Below, one piece after another: positions 26,512-36,241 of a stretch of DNA of 64,000 nt (its first letter is position 1; each line of letters opens with the position of its first letter). A program made the translations under genes and the position numbers. Where the stretch lies: contig NZ_CP150300.1 in NCBI RefSeq assembly GCF_037991315.1, forward strand, positions 5,084,001 through 5,148,000, in the 5' to 3' direction. This DNA is from Paenibacillus sp. FSL H8-0079. GTDB lineage: Bacteria; Bacillota; Bacilli; Paenibacillales; Paenibacillaceae. The notes below the pieces were generated by a model that was given only the letters and a program-made list of their open reading frames with translations, ran no database searches and had not been told where the DNA came from.

Positions 26512-27849
26512 CTACTTCTTTTTTCTCATCATATCGAAGTACGAAACCGGTTGATCCACCTTCATTTTAATCAGTTGCAACGGGTGACGAGCAGCATCGA
26601 GAACATTGCCTTCTTCATCCTGTATTTCATCGACGACCTGTTTGAAAAAGTGACCTCCCGGACCGAAAAATTCAATTTCTTGTCCTGGTTTGAAGTGATT
26701 GCGCTGTTGAATGGTTGCCATTCCTGTTTCAGCATCATACCCCGTAACCAAGCCAGCGAAGTCAAAAGGTACGGCCTTTTCTTCCGGCTCATAGATATGA
26801 TCTTCATGGTCTGGTGTATCATAGAAAAACCCGGTATTCAGCGGACGATTTGCCGCTTTGTTCATTTCTTCAACCCACTCAGGCTTCAGAACATAATTTT
26901 CCGGGTCTGCCATATAAGCGTCAATAGCTTGACGGTATACGTTAACCACGGTAGCCACATAGTGAATTGATTTCATGCGGCCTTCAATCTTGAAGCTGTC
27001 CACACCCACATCAATCAACTCGGGGATATGACCAATCATGCACAGATCCTTTGATCCCATGGAGAATGAATTGTCCTGTTCCTGGAACAGGGGAAGCTGG
27101 TTCTCACCCAGTTTGAATGGTGCAGGTGCCTGCATCTGCATGTCCTCTTCGCTGACCCACACCGTATCTTCTCTCGCATCCTCGAACAGATCATACTTCC
27201 AACGGCAAGACTGGCAACAGCCACCCCGGTTAGAGTCCCGATCCGTAAAGTGATTGGAGAGCACACAACGGCCAGAATACGATGAACACATCGCTCCATG
27301 AATAAAGGCTTCAATTTCAATATCCACATTTGCCTTGATTTCCTCAATCTCTTCGAAGCTGGTCTCACGTCCAAGAACAACACGGGGAAGTCCTTCATCT
27401 TTCCAGAACTTCACGGCTTGCCAGTTGAGTGTGGATTGTTGAGTACTCAAATGTACCTCAAGGCCCGGCACAGCACGAAGGGCTACTTCAATAATAGCCG
27501 GATCGGCTACGATGATCGCAGAGATTCCCGCATTATAGAGGTTTTGCAGGTACGTTTCGATACCCTCAACATCCTCATTATGTGCATAGATATTCGTCGC
27601 TACGAACACTTTGGCTCCATACTTTTTGGCAAACTCCACACCTTCACGCATCTCTTCAAAGCTAAAGTTATCCGCGTTGGAACGGAGTCCATAGGCCTGT
27701 CCACCGATATATACGGCATCTGCACCGTAATGGATCGCAAATTTCAGTTTTTCCAGATTACCCGCCGGAGCTAGCAGCTCCGGTTTGTCCAGACGGTTAC
27801 GTTTACCCGAAAACTTCCGCTGTACCGCCACTGTTTCCATTCTGTTCAC
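26512..27849 (-). CDS. trhP2: U32-family tRNA hydroxylation protein TrhP2 (YrrO)
   Basis: The 445-residue protein belongs to the U32 peptidase-like family: KPELLAPAGNLEKLKFAIHYGADAVYIGG at the start, the CSSYSGRCVLSNHFTDRDSNRGGCCQSCRW cysteine cluster near residue 190, and SFKIEGRMKS near 285. B. subtilis YrrN and YrrO (TrhP1, TrhP2) are needed for 5-hydroxyuridine at tRNA position 34, using prephenate. The cysteine cluster probably holds an Fe-S centre (family knowledge). It follows trhP1 by eight bases and ends the operon. Confidence 0.88.
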   Translation of the reverse strand: MNRMETVAVQRKFSGKRNRLDKPELLAPAGNLEKLKFAIHYGADAVYIGGQAYGLRSNADNFSFEEMREGVEFAKKYGAKVFVATNIYAHNEDVEGIETYLQNLYNAGISAIIVADPAIIEVALRAVPGLEVHLSTQQSTLNWQAVKFWKDEGLPRVVLGRETSFEEIEEIKANVDIEIEAFIHGAMCSSYSGRCVLSNHFTDRDSNRGGCCQSCRWKYDLFEDAREDTVWVSEEDMQMQAPAPFKLGENQLPLFQEQDNSFSMGSKDLCMIGHIPELIDVGVDSFKIEGRMKSIHYVATVVNVYRQAIDAYMADPENYVLKPEWVEEMNKAANRPLNTGFFYDTPDHEDHIYEPEEKAVPFDFAGLVTGYDAETGMATIQQRNHFKPGQEIEFFGPGGHFFKQVVDEIQDEEGNVLDAARHPLQLIKMKVDQPVSYFDMMRKKK

Positions 27850-27857
27850 CTCGTCTA

Positions 27858-28787
27858 TTAATACACTTGTTCTTTATAGAAAAATCCAAACGACAATTCA
27901 CGTTCAGGGTCCTGTAACTCCCGCACCTCAGCGAGCCAATCTTCAGAGAACGCATATGCATCAGCATCGGCTACATAACTGTCAATCGCTGCCCGATATG
28001 CACGTACAACAGCTTCATTGTAAGTAAGCGATTTTAACATACCTTCAACTTTGAAACTGTGCACACCCGCCTCCATCAACAGATGAAGATCTTCGAGGAT
28101 GCATATATCCTCAGAGCTCATAATGTGCGTACCGTTCATGTCCTCATAGATCGGGAATTTCTCATCCCGGCGTTCAGCCTCGATCAGGAACAATCCCCGT
28201 TCTTTACCCAGATGTCCCTCAACCGGCCGTCCTTGATGAGCCATATAACTTTGCACCAGACTGCGCTTGGAATGATAAATATTCGTCATACCATGCACCT
28301 GAACCTGAGCTTCCACCTTCAAAAAAGGAACCATTTCCGTCAACTCGTCCATATTCAACTCACGGGCAAGCACAACACGACTAGCGCCCTTGGTTCCCCA
28401 ATAGTTGGCCGTCGCATAGTTCGTTGAAGTCATCTCCGCGTTCCAGTGCAGCTTCACATGTGGAGCGTATTCCTTCATGGTAGCCAGCACGGATGGATCA
28501 TTAAACTCCACACCATCCACACCGATTCTGCCCAAAGCCTGAACATATTCTGGCAATTCTTTCAGCAGCTCGTTGGACATCAGATTAGTCATGGATACAT
28601 ACACACGCGCCTGATGTTTGGCTGCAATGGCAACCACCTCTGCTGTCTCTTCCACGCTGAAGCTCCCTGGAAGACGCATGCCGAATCGATCATCTCCAAT
28701 GACCAGAGCATCTGCTCCAGCCTGGAGAAGCACTTCTGCCTCTTTCACATTCGCTGCTGTAACGAGCAGTTCATGTTTCTTACTCAT
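27858..28787 (-). CDS. trhP1: U32-family tRNA hydroxylation protein TrhP1 (YrrN)
   Basis: This 309-residue protein is the shorter partner of TrhP2. It has the U32 opening ELLVTAANVKEAEVLLQAGADALVIGDDRFGMR, a VHGMTNIYHSKRSLVQSYM segment near residue 165, and SFKVEGMLKSLTYNE near 245, but fewer cysteines than its partner. It acts with TrhP2 in making 5-hydroxyuridine in tRNA. It begins 14 bases after mltG; the methyltransferase gene trmR (yrrM), which lies at this point in B. subtilis, is missing. Confidence 0.87.
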   Translation of the reverse strand: MSKKHELLVTAANVKEAEVLLQAGADALVIGDDRFGMRLPGSFSVEETAEVVAIAAKHQARVYVSMTNLMSNELLKELPEYVQALGRIGVDGVEFNDPSVLATMKEYAPHVKLHWNAEMTSTNYATANYWGTKGASRVVLARELNMDELTEMVPFLKVEAQVQVHGMTNIYHSKRSLVQSYMAHQGRPVEGHLGKERGLFLIEAERRDEKFPIYEDMNGTHIMSSEDICILEDLHLLMEAGVHSFKVEGMLKSLTYNEAVVRAYRAAIDSYVADADAYAFSEDWLAEVRELQDPERELSFGFFYKEQVY

Positions 28788-28801
28788 ATAATCCCCTCCG
28801 C

Positions 28802-29842
28802 TTATTGCGCAGCCTTACTTTTGGCTATATTTTGCTGGTGTTCCTTATACGTTTTGGCAAATAGATGTCCAGACGAGCCATCCTTTTTTGTCACATAGAA
28901 CAGATACTCCGAAGCTTCCGGATTTAGCGCTGCCTCAATGGACGGAAGACTTGGACTAGCAATTGGACCTGGTGGCAAGCCTTTGTTCAGATACGTATTA
29001 TAGGGACTTTTCACCTTTAGATCCTTGAAAAACAATCGTTCCTTCGGTCTGTCGAGCAGATATTGCACGGTAGCATCAATCTCCAGCTTCATATCCTGAT
29101 TGATCCGATTGTAGATTACACCTGCAACCAGAGCACGTTCCTCGTCCACTACAACTTCTTTCTCCACGAGTGACGCGATCGTCAGCAGTTCATGCAGGGA
29201 AAGGTTCTTTTCCTGGAGCTTGGCTTCCAAATCAGGAATGGAATTAATCTTGGTCTGGAATTCTTCCAGCATCCGTTGCATCACATCATGCGTGGAACTT
29301 CCCTTTTTCAGCTCATACGTCTCCGGGAATAGATACCCTTCCAATACGTAGCGAAGTTCTTCATCCACTGGAATATCTTTGATGATATCTACATCAAAGG
29401 CCGAAGGATCATTGGCCAGCTTGATGAATTCATCCCGATCTACTACATGCTCATAAGAAAGCTTACCCGCCATTTGCAGAACGTTATAACCCTCCGGAAT
29501 TGTAAATTTCACCATTTCCTCCGGTACTACTTCACCACTACTCAGCTTGCTAACAATCTCGTCATATGTCACGCCAGGACTCATAGAATATGTACCCGCC
29601 ATGAAATTAGAACCTAGTTTTTTCCACTTTAAATACCCTTTGAAGGTCAACCCGCTTCGAATGAGGCCTTCTTCTTGAAGCTGATCTGCGATTTTCGAAG
29701 TTCCCGATCCGCTCTTAATCTCGAATACGACTGGTTCTGTAGAAGCTTCCACAGGACGCATCATACTCCACACGTATCCACCTGCGCCTCCGGCAAGAAC
29801 TACAATGATAAGCAGTATGACTACTATTGCTTTCCCTTTCAA
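28802..29842 (-). CDS. mltG: Endolytic murein transglycosylase MltG
   Basis: MltG cuts nascent glycan strands next to the membrane and sets their length. The 346-residue protein has an N-terminal helix (residues 4-26), a LysM-like region (FEIKSGSGTSKIADQLQEEGLI), and the YceG catalytic domain with IASLVEKEVVVDEERALVAGVIYNR near 225 (catalytic Glu) and SPYNTYLNKGLPPGPIASPSL near 280. The start chosen is TTG 29842, ten bases after AAAGGAG; an earlier TTG at 29866 overlaps that site. The operon position matches yrrL of B. subtilis. Confidence 0.9.
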   Translation of the reverse strand: MKGKAIVVILLIIVVLAGGAGGYVWSMMRPVEASTEPVVFEIKSGSGTSKIADQLQEEGLIRSGLTFKGYLKWKKLGSNFMAGTYSMSPGVTYDEIVSKLSSGEVVPEEMVKFTIPEGYNVLQMAGKLSYEHVVDRDEFIKLANDPSAFDVDIIKDIPVDEELRYVLEGYLFPETYELKKGSSTHDVMQRMLEEFQTKINSIPDLEAKLQEKNLSLHELLTIASLVEKEVVVDEERALVAGVIYNRINQDMKLEIDATVQYLLDRPKERLFFKDLKVKSPYNTYLNKGLPPGPIASPSLPSIEAALNPEASEYLFYVTKKDGSSGHLFAKTYKEHQQNIAKSKAAQ

Positions 29843-29917
29843 AAAAGAAACAACTCCTTTACACAACCAAAAAGAGCGGACTTCTCCGCCCTCCCGGTTT
29901 CTTCAATTTGAAGCTGA

Positions 29918-30232
29918 TTAATCTTCGTCAATGGGGAGAGTACATTCATCATAAAGCTCCGAGATGTTCTCCCACTCATCATCATCGTCGATCGTAACTA
30001 ACTCCGGCATGATCTGGTCTTCACTTCCAGGTGATACCCGCAGAAGTTCAACCTCGTCATAAGGTCGCAACGAACTGCGGAGCACCGCGTATTGCTGACC
30101 GCCGACTTCGAACTCAGCCAACAAGTCATACGGTTGTGATTTACCGTTATCTTCTTCGAGCTCAACATGAGCACCGAATGCCAGACGCAGTGAATCTGTC
30201 CATTTCAGGTCTTTGCGGCTATATTCCGTCAT
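29918..30232 (-). CDS. DUF1292-like acidic protein, paralogue of YrzB
   Basis: A 104-residue acidic protein with a YDLLAEFEVGGQQYAVLRSS core and an aspartate-rich DDDDEWENISELYDE tail, resembling the neighbouring YrzB/DUF1292 protein in strand pattern and C-terminal layout but lacking its DDEGNEEEF opening. Its start codon abuts the stop codon of the upstream paralogue. Function of the family is unknown; the tandem copy looks like an old duplication. Confidence 0.7.
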   Translation of the reverse strand: MTEYSRKDLKWTDSLRLAFGAHVELEEDNGKSQPYDLLAEFEVGGQQYAVLRSSLRPYDEVELLRVSPGSEDQIMPELVTIDDDDEWENISELYDECTLPIDED

Positions 30233-30532
30233 TTAGTTCGCTTCCTCTTCATCTTCAGCAAGAAATGTATTAAACGTCTCCTCGACGATATCCCACTCGG
30301 CATCATCTTGGATGACGAAAAGTTTAATATCGTCGCCCTCTTCTTCATAACGGAATGCATATACATCCGTTTCGCCATCTTCAGGTTCAACCGGAGCAAC
30401 CATCATGTACTTGGCCTCCGAACCATCTACTTCAAACTTCATGATGACTTCGAATTCCTCTTCATTACCCTCGTCATCCGCAATGTAAATAATTTCCGCT
30501 TCTTCTTCCATACCCAGTTGATCTTCAGCCAT
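30233..30532 (-). CDS. DUF1292 family protein (YrzB-like)
   Basis: A 99-residue, strongly acidic protein: EIIYIADDEGNEEEFEVIMKFEVDGSEAKYMMVAPV, then VYAFRYEEE and DDAEWDIVEETFNTFLAEDEE. This matches the YrzB/DUF1292 family, conserved in Firmicutes between ruvX and mltG and without a known role. It starts 12 bases after ruvX and is clearly part of the same operon. Confidence 0.86.
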   Translation of the reverse strand: MAEDQLGMEEEAEIIYIADDEGNEEEFEVIMKFEVDGSEAKYMMVAPVEPEDGETDVYAFRYEEEGDDIKLFVIQDDAEWDIVEETFNTFLAEDEEEAN

Positions 30533-30544
30533 TGTTGATCCCCC

Positions 30545-30961
30545 TCACCTTCTACTATTGGCATCCAAATAATTTTGCAAAATCAAGCTTGCGGCCATTT
30601 TGTCCACAACCTGCTTGCGTTTTTTCCGACTGACATCCGCTTCAATCAGCGTACGTTCTGCTGCCATGGTTGTCAGCCGTTCATCCCAAAGGTGAACAGG
30701 TAAATTCAGTTCATCCCGCAGGCGATCGGCAAAAGCAATGCATATCTCACCGCGCGGTCCTACGGTGCCGTTCATGTTTTTGGGAAGTCCGACTACGATC
30801 TCACTAATCTCATGCTCACGCACAAGATCGGCAATTCGAGTGAACTCACCTTCATCACGGCGGCGTTCAAGCACTTCCAATCCCTGGGCAGTCCAACCGA
30901 AGGCGTCACTCGCGGCAACCCCGATTCTTCGGTCCCCATAATCCAAACCTAATATTTTCAT
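30545..30961 (-). CDS. ruvX: RuvX/YqgF-family RNase H-like nuclease
   Basis: The 138-residue protein has the RNase H-like fold signatures: MKILGLDYGDRRIGVAASDAF at the start with catalytic Asp 7, EIVVGLPKNMNGTVGPR near 55, and WDERLTTMAAERTLIEADVSRKKRK near 95. The family is implicated in 16S rRNA maturation and proposed as a Holliday-junction resolvase. The start is ATG 30961, behind GGGAGAG; the frame is open to 31018 without support. Equivalent to yrrK in the conserved alaS-yrzL-yrrK-yrzB order. Confidence 0.9.
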   Translation of the reverse strand: MKILGLDYGDRRIGVAASDAFGWTAQGLEVLERRRDEGEFTRIADLVREHEISEIVVGLPKNMNGTVGPRGEICIAFADRLRDELNLPVHLWDERLTTMAAERTLIEADVSRKKRKQVVDKMAASLILQNYLDANSRR

Positions 30962-31089
30962 CCATGCTCTCCCATCCTGGGGCCTGCTCAGGTCGATTAC
31001 AAATAATCGCCTTCTCAAGCTTCAGGCTGTCTTCTGTCGGTTCATTTGCCGCTGTCTGCATAGCTGCAACACAGCGGAAGCGGCGTACA

Positions 31090-31350
31090 TTACCGGTGAT
31101 TGGCCAGATAGGAACGTACAAGCTCTTCAATCAGCTCATCGCGCTCCTTTTTACGGACCAGACTACGTGCATTGTTGTGACGAGGAATGTATGCCGGGTC
31201 TCCGGAAATCAGATACCCAACAATCTGGTTGATCGGATTATAATCCTTATCGACCAATGCATCATATACCGTGAGAAGAATCTCTTTGGATGATGCTTCC
31301 TGTTCGTCACCTTTCACATTAAATTTAACCGTCTTATCCATGGAGTCCAT
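31090..31350 (-). CDS. IreB family regulatory phosphoprotein (YrzL)
   Basis: This 86-residue protein matches Ire[56 protein letters not shown] and so on. In Enterococcus, IreB is phosphorylated by the PASTA kinase IreK and affects cephalosporin tolerance. The start is ATG 31350, six bases after GAGGTG. It lies 243 bases after alaS, and a plausible TATATA -10 box upstream of the start suggests it may also have its own promoter. Confidence 0.86.
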   Translation of the reverse strand: MDSMDKTVKFNVKGDEQEASSKEILLTVYDALVDKDYNPINQIVGYLISGDPAYIPRHNNARSLVRKKERDELIEELVRSYLANHR

Positions 31351-31592
31351 TGATGACACCTCGCTCCTGCATGAACATGGGGACCATGTCCTGCCGAATT
31401 GATTTCTGTTTATATAATAACATATTCTGACTGCCACAAGTAAACAAAGGATAAGGCAATTGTGTTTTTTGCTTGTCCTTTACTGGCTTCAGCATATTGC
31501 ATCATTCGATTCCACACGCTCTCGGGTACAAAAAATAAACGAACAGAACCATTTCGATTTATTTTTTGACGATTGAAAGCCACTCAATGGAT

Positions 31593-34223
31593 TTATGCAT
31601 TATGCCCGCTAACCAGCGAAACCGCCAGTTTCAGCGCTTCATCCAGCTTGGTCGCATCCTTGCCTCCGGCTTGCGCCATATCTGGACGTCCACCACCGCC
31701 ACCGCCGCATACTGCTGCGACTTCTTTGACGATTTTGCCTGCGTGTAATCCTTGTTTTACTTGTTCAGCAGGTACAGCTACTACAAAATTCACTTTGCCA
31801 TCGGCTGCGGCACCCAATACGAGTACGGCGTTAGGCAATTTGATTTTCAACTCATCAGCCACTGTGCGAAGCGCATCCATGTTCGGAGCATCTACACGTG
31901 CTGCCAGCAATTGTGTATTTCCTGCTTGTACCACTTGATCCGTCAGTTGACCCGCTTCCATGGCGCTCAGCTTGCTTTGCAGGGATTCAGTCTCTCTAGC
32001 TGCTTCTTTCAGTTGCAGGTTCAGACCTTCGATCCGTTTAGGCACATCAGCCACATTTGCTTTGAGCAGCGCTGCTGATTGCTTGAGCAATTCCAATTGG
32101 CTTTCCACATACAGATATGCACCACGGCCAGTTACAGCTTCGATCCGACGCACGCCGGAGCCAATCCCGCTCTCGCTCACCAGTTTGAAGATTCCAATCT
32201 CTGAAGTATTATTTACGTGACAGCCGCCACAAAGTTCCAAACTGTAGTCTCCAACTTGAACGACACGTACAATATCTCCATATTTTTCGCCAAACAGAGC
32301 CATCGCACCCATTTCTTTGGCTTCATCAATAGCTTTCAGCTCGATGTTCACGTTCAGACGATTCCAGATCTGTTCGTTCACCTGACGCTCAATCTCTGTC
32401 AACTCTTCCGGCGTGATGCTGCCGAAGTGAGAGAAGTCAAAACGCAGACGCTGTGGCTCTACGAGCGATCCCGCCTGATTTACGTGCGTGCCGAGCACAT
32501 CTTTAAGTGCTTTGTGCAGCAAGTGAGTTGCCGTATGGTTTTTGATAATGTCGCCGCGTTTCGCAGAATCTACTTGAGCATTGATCACATCGCCTACACG
32601 CAGTTCACCGGACTCCACAGTTACCAGATGTACATGTTGTCCGAGTGGAGCTTTGAACAAGCCTTGTACTTTGGCTGTTACACTAGCACCGCGCAGCAAG
32701 CCCTGATCACTCACTTGACCGCCACTTTCTGCGTAGAAAGGAGTCTTGTCCAGAACAACCTGGCACGTCTGTCCTTCGCCTACAGTGTCAACAAGGGCGT
32801 CACCGGCAACGATGGCTACCACTTTCGCTTCCGTCAACAGGTCAGTATAACCAACAAACTCGCTTTTAACCTCCAGATCAGCAAGTGGCCCGCCTTGGAC
32901 TTTCATGCTCTCGTTCTCTTGGCGCCCAGCACGTCCAAGTTCACGTTGTTTCTGCATGGAAGCATCAAAACCTTCACGATCCACAGTCAGACCATGCTCT
33001 GCAGCATAATCTTCTGTCAGGTCAAACGGGAAACCGTATGTGTCATACAGTTTGAAAGCTTCAGGTCCGCTAATAACCGTGCGTCCTTCGGATTTGGCAG
33101 TGCGACTCATATCAGCCAGAATAGCCAGACCATCCGTGAGTGTTTCGTGGAAACGCTCTTCCTCAGTTTTGATCACTTTGGCGATGAACTCTTGTTTGTC
33201 CACTACCTCAGGGTAGTACATTCCCATCACTTCACCAACGGTTGAGGTCAGTTCATACAGGAATGGACGGTCGAGTCCAAGCACTTTACCGTAACGAACT
33301 GCACGGCGAAGCAAACGACGAATGACATATCCACGTCCTTCATTACTTGGCAGAACGCCATCACCTACTGCAAAGGCAACGGTACGAATATGATCGGCAA
33401 TGACTTTCAGTGCAACATCAATCTCTACGCTGTCGTTATATTTCACACCCGCAAGAGCGGCTGTTCTTTGAATCATCGGTTGGAACAGGTCTGTGTCGAA
33501 GTTGGAATCCACATTTTGCAGAATGGAAGCAAACCGTTCCAAACCAGCACCTGTATCAATATTTTTGTTAGGAAGCGGTGTGTAGCTGCCGTCTTTGTTA
33601 TGGTTGAACTGGGAGAATACCAGGTTCCACACTTCCAGATAACGTTCGTTTTCCCCACCTGGATACATCTCAGGATCACTCATGTCGTTTCCATAAGCTT
33701 CGCCGCGGTCATAGAAGATCTCGGTACAAGGTCCACATGGGCCTTCGCCAATATCCCAGAAGTTCTCATCCAATTTGATGATACGCTCTGCAGGCAGTCC
33801 CACTTTTTCGTTCCACAGTTTGAATGCTTCTTCATCTTCCGGATATACCGTTACTGACAGACGCTCCGGATCAAAACCGATCCACTCTTTGCTAGTCAGG
33901 AACTCCCATGCCCAGGTAACCGTCTCTTCCTTGAAGTAATCTCCAATGGAGAAGTTGCCTAGCATTTCGAAGAACGTATGGTGACGACGCGTTTTACCAA
34001 CATTCTCGATATCATTGGTACGGATACACTTTTGGGAGTTCGCAAGGCGTGGGTTCTCCGGCTTCTCACGTCCGTCAAAATATGGTTTGAGCGGTGCCAT
34101 ACCCGCATTGATCCACAGTAGAGAAGGATCGTTGTGAGGTACGAGCGATGCGCTCGGCTCGATTTTGTGACCTTTACTTGCAAAAAACTCTATCCATTTG
34201 GACCGGATTTCACTGGCTTTCAT
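31593..34223 (-). CDS. alaS: Alanine--tRNA ligase
   Basis: AlaRS charges tRNA-Ala and edits mischarged serine. The 876-residue enzyme has the class II core ([41 protein letters not shown] near the start), the editing-site [16 protein letters not shown] near 570 with [13 protein letters not shown] near 665, and a C-terminal glycine-rich [18 protein letters not shown] segment. The start is ATG 34223 after GGGGG; the frame extends to 34304 into the T-box leader. Regulated by an upstream T-box. Confidence 0.97.
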   Translation of the reverse strand: MKASEIRSKWIEFFASKGHKIEPSASLVPHNDPSLLWINAGMAPLKPYFDGREKPENPRLANSQKCIRTNDIENVGKTRRHHTFFEMLGNFSIGDYFKEETVTWAWEFLTSKEWIGFDPERLSVTVYPEDEEAFKLWNEKVGLPAERIIKLDENFWDIGEGPCGPCTEIFYDRGEAYGNDMSDPEMYPGGENERYLEVWNLVFSQFNHNKDGSYTPLPNKNIDTGAGLERFASILQNVDSNFDTDLFQPMIQRTAALAGVKYNDSVEIDVALKVIADHIRTVAFAVGDGVLPSNEGRGYVIRRLLRRAVRYGKVLGLDRPFLYELTSTVGEVMGMYYPEVVDKQEFIAKVIKTEEERFHETLTDGLAILADMSRTAKSEGRTVISGPEAFKLYDTYGFPFDLTEDYAAEHGLTVDREGFDASMQKQRELGRAGRQENESMKVQGGPLADLEVKSEFVGYTDLLTEAKVVAIVAGDALVDTVGEGQTCQVVLDKTPFYAESGGQVSDQGLLRGASVTAKVQGLFKAPLGQHVHLVTVESGELRVGDVINAQVDSAKRGDIIKNHTATHLLHKALKDVLGTHVNQAGSLVEPQRLRFDFSHFGSITPEELTEIERQVNEQIWNRLNVNIELKAIDEAKEMGAMALFGEKYGDIVRVVQVGDYSLELCGGCHVNNTSEIGIFKLVSESGIGSGVRRIEAVTGRGAYLYVESQLELLKQSAALLKANVADVPKRIEGLNLQLKEAARETESLQSKLSAMEAGQLTDQVVQAGNTQLLAARVDAPNMDALRTVADELKIKLPNAVLVLGAAADGKVNFVVAVPAEQVKQGLHAGKIVKEVAAVCGGGGGGRPDMAQAGGKDATKLDEALKLAVSLVSGHNA

Positions 34224-34304
34224 ACTGGATGCCCCCATTAAATTATAATAGTCCGTTGCGTATTCGCTCCGGTTGGTCAACATTGTTTTTCTAAAAATAA
34301 ACAC

Positions 34305-34598
34305 AAAAAACGCCCCTGAATAATCAGGGACGATGTTATCGCGGTACCACCCTGGTTATTGCTGTTCATCCCTTGCTGCCCGGACAAACAAACAATCTCC
34401 TCGTTCATGCGAAATAACGGTCGCGCCCGGCAGGGTTGTCCTGCACTCCGAAATTAGCTTTCCGCCGCTTCATCTTTCAAGACTCTTCCAGCCATCAGTT
34501 CAGGGTCACCCTGATCCGAAGAAGTCTATTCTCTGAGGAAAGGAACCCTCGGCGTACTTTATTTCATCATCGATTTCATGTTCTAAACATACACACTC
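34305..34598 (-). ncRNA. T-box leader of alaS
   Basis: Minus-strand leader with the invariant T-box sequence AGGGTGGTACCGCG (34340-34353). It is followed by a terminator stem (CGCCCCTGAATAATCAGGGACG at 34311-34332) and six Ts. Upstream, stem I can be drawn with AGACTTC/GAAGAGTCT and CTTTCC/GGAAAG helices around a presumed specifier loop that contains the alanine codon GCG (34466-34468). Uncharged tRNA-Ala should stabilise the antiterminator and allow alaS expression. The specifier position is my reading of the fold, not certain. Confidence 0.9.
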
Positions 34599-34627
34599 AT
34601 TATATCGGTAGCACAAGCGGGTGTCAA
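34599..34627 (-). promoter_or_regulatory. Consensus promoter of the alaS T-box transcript
   Basis: TTGACA (34622-34627) and TATAAT (34599-34604) on the minus strand, separated by exactly 17 bases: a perfect vegetative (sigma-A) promoter. Strong initiation with control left to the T-box is consistent. Confidence 0.9.
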
Positions 34628-34658
34628 CGCGGCTTCCTTGATGTTTTAACCCTACTAT

Positions 34659-35726
34659 TTAGTCAGTCCTTCGTTTGATGTAATAGGCGAAAAAGTGCTG
34701 CACAATCACCTTCAGGACGGCAAAAACGGGCACCGCCAGAATAAGGCCTACAATGCCTGCCAGTTCACCTCCGACGAGCAGTGCAAATATAATCGACAAT
34801 GGATGCAGATGCAGCGTACGTCCCACCACCTGAGGAGAAATAACGTTGCTCTCCAGCACCTGGCACAGTGTGTTCACAATGACAACAAGCAGCACCATTT
34901 TAAACGATACCGTCGATGCCATGACCACAGCAGGGGCAGCGCCAAGGAACGGCCCCAAGTAGGGCACAATGTTAAACACCGCCACAATACTCGCAAGCAG
35001 TAGGGCATACGGCATATCAATCACGATATAACCAATGTAGGCAAAGATACCGACAATGACACAGACAATAAACTGTCCTCGTATGTAGTTTCCCAGCGCA
35101 GTGTCGATCTCTTTCATCACCGAGACAATCGCTTTACGACGTGAACGCGGAAGATACGCCACAATGGTGCGCTCGAACACTTCAAAATCTTTTAACATAT
35201 AAAAGATCAGAAAAGGCACGATAAACACATTGAATAACACATTGATGGTCGCCCCGATATTGTCCATGAGCACAGCAATTCCCTGAGTTAGTCGATCCTC
35301 CATCTGAAAGAACCAGCTGTTCATGCCTGTTCGAACACTTGGCGGCATTAATTTGTGATCCATATTGTTCATCAAGCTTTGGGCACGCATAGACAGCTCG
35401 GGCATATGTTCGTTGAGTTCTTCCAGCTGTTCAATCAATACCGGAATGACATTCATCAGAATGACACCGATACAGGTCAGGAAAAAGGCATATATGAGCA
35501 GGACCGCAATCGTACGCGGCACCTTGCGCCCTCCCAGCATGCTGACAATCGGATTGAGTACATAAGATATGATAAGGGCTACGATAAAAGGGGCCAGCAC
35601 TGTTTTCAGGAAAGCATATATGTGAAGCAGTAAAGGCCGCAGCAGCCAGATAAAATACAGAATGATCAACCCGAGCAGCAGCCAGATCGCGTAACGGAAC
35701 AGCTTGTTTTTGGTTAATTGCTCCAC
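34659..35726 (-). CDS. AI-2E family transporter (YrrI-like)
   Basis: The 355-residue membrane protein has the family pattern: LFRYAIWLLLGLIILYFIWLLRPLLLHIYAF at the N-terminus, an amphipathic middle (ELNEHMPELSMRAQSLMNNM), and C-terminal helices with VFNIVPYLGPFLGAAPAVVMA near 245 and SNVISPQVVGRTLHLHPLSI near 290. B. subtilis yrrI is also next to alaS. It is a second, diverged member of the family in this window; the transported substrate is unknown. Confidence 0.84.
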   Translation of the reverse strand: MEQLTKNKLFRYAIWLLLGLIILYFIWLLRPLLLHIYAFLKTVLAPFIVALIISYVLNPIVSMLGGRKVPRTIAVLLIYAFFLTCIGVILMNVIPVLIEQLEELNEHMPELSMRAQSLMNNMDHKLMPPSVRTGMNSWFFQMEDRLTQGIAVLMDNIGATINVLFNVFIVPFLIFYMLKDFEVFERTIVAYLPRSRRKAIVSVMKEIDTALGNYIRGQFIVCVIVGIFAYIGYIVIDMPYALLLASIVAVFNIVPYLGPFLGAAPAVVMASTVSFKMVLLVVIVNTLCQVLESNVISPQVVGRTLHLHPLSIIFALLVGGELAGIVGLILAVPVFAVLKVIVQHFFAYYIKRRTD

Positions 35727-35846
35727 TTTGCATCTCTCCTTTTGGACTGGCTCTGAGAGTCAGTATATGTAGGAAAGGTAATATTTATTAACACAGCGTA
35801 GAAGTGGAAAGCAGCAATCCTCACATTTTTTCCTGAACCAAAAAAA

Positions 35847-35872
35847 CGCCTCCTTCATCAGAGAAGGAAGCG
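35847..35872 (-). terminator. Intrinsic terminator after the zinc-ribbon gene
   Basis: CGCCTCCTTC / GAAGGAAGCG form a 10-bp stem with one G-U pair and a six-base loop, followed on the minus strand by seven Ts. It closes the PRC-barrel/zinc-ribbon unit, about 150 bases downstream. Confidence 0.8.
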
Positions 35873-36021
35873 CATCTTGCGGTCCGGGGTAACATATAAT
35901 CAACCATGTCCCACCCGAACCATTATGTAACCGCATCTATATACACCTGCCAACAAGTAACGACAGCATCCCATGACATACATTGTCATGAAACCGCATA
36001 TAGAGGAAGTTATCCTGCTTT

Positions 36022-36237
36022 TTAAGAAGAAGCGTGAAGATGAGGGAAGTCTTGCGGCAGCTCGTCCCCGAAGAACAAATCATCCAGGGAGCTCAGCGTG
36101 CCGTCTTCTTCCACCTGATATACAGACATTTTCTCACCGTTCACCGTTAACTCAATAAAGCATCCCCAGCAATAAAACTGGTGGGAACCAATTTTCCCGA
36201 TATCTTTGGAACTACAGTTTGGACATTTCATATTCAT
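36022..36237 (-). CDS. Small zinc-ribbon protein
   Basis: A 71-residue protein beginning MNMKCPNCSSKDIGKIGSHQFYCWGC: a CPNC and CWGC pair forming a four-cysteine zinc ribbon, then an acidic tail (SSLDDLFFGDELPQDF). It begins four bases after the PRC-barrel gene and shares its terminator, so it is likely real and cotranscribed. Function not recognised; such ribbons bind nucleic acid or protein. Confidence 0.7.
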   Translation of the reverse strand: MNMKCPNCSSKDIGKIGSHQFYCWGCFIELTVNGEKMSVYQVEEDGTLSSLDDLFFGDELPQDFPHLHASS

Positions 36238-36241
36238 TCAC

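Noticed and set aside
30906..31130. 74-residue minus-strand frame between ireB and ruvX
   Set aside because: It overlaps both real genes in another frame and has no ribosome site.
34224..34304. Longer AlaS start
   Set aside because: No ribosome site; AlaRS proteins begin with a [13 protein letters not shown] segment, as at 34223.
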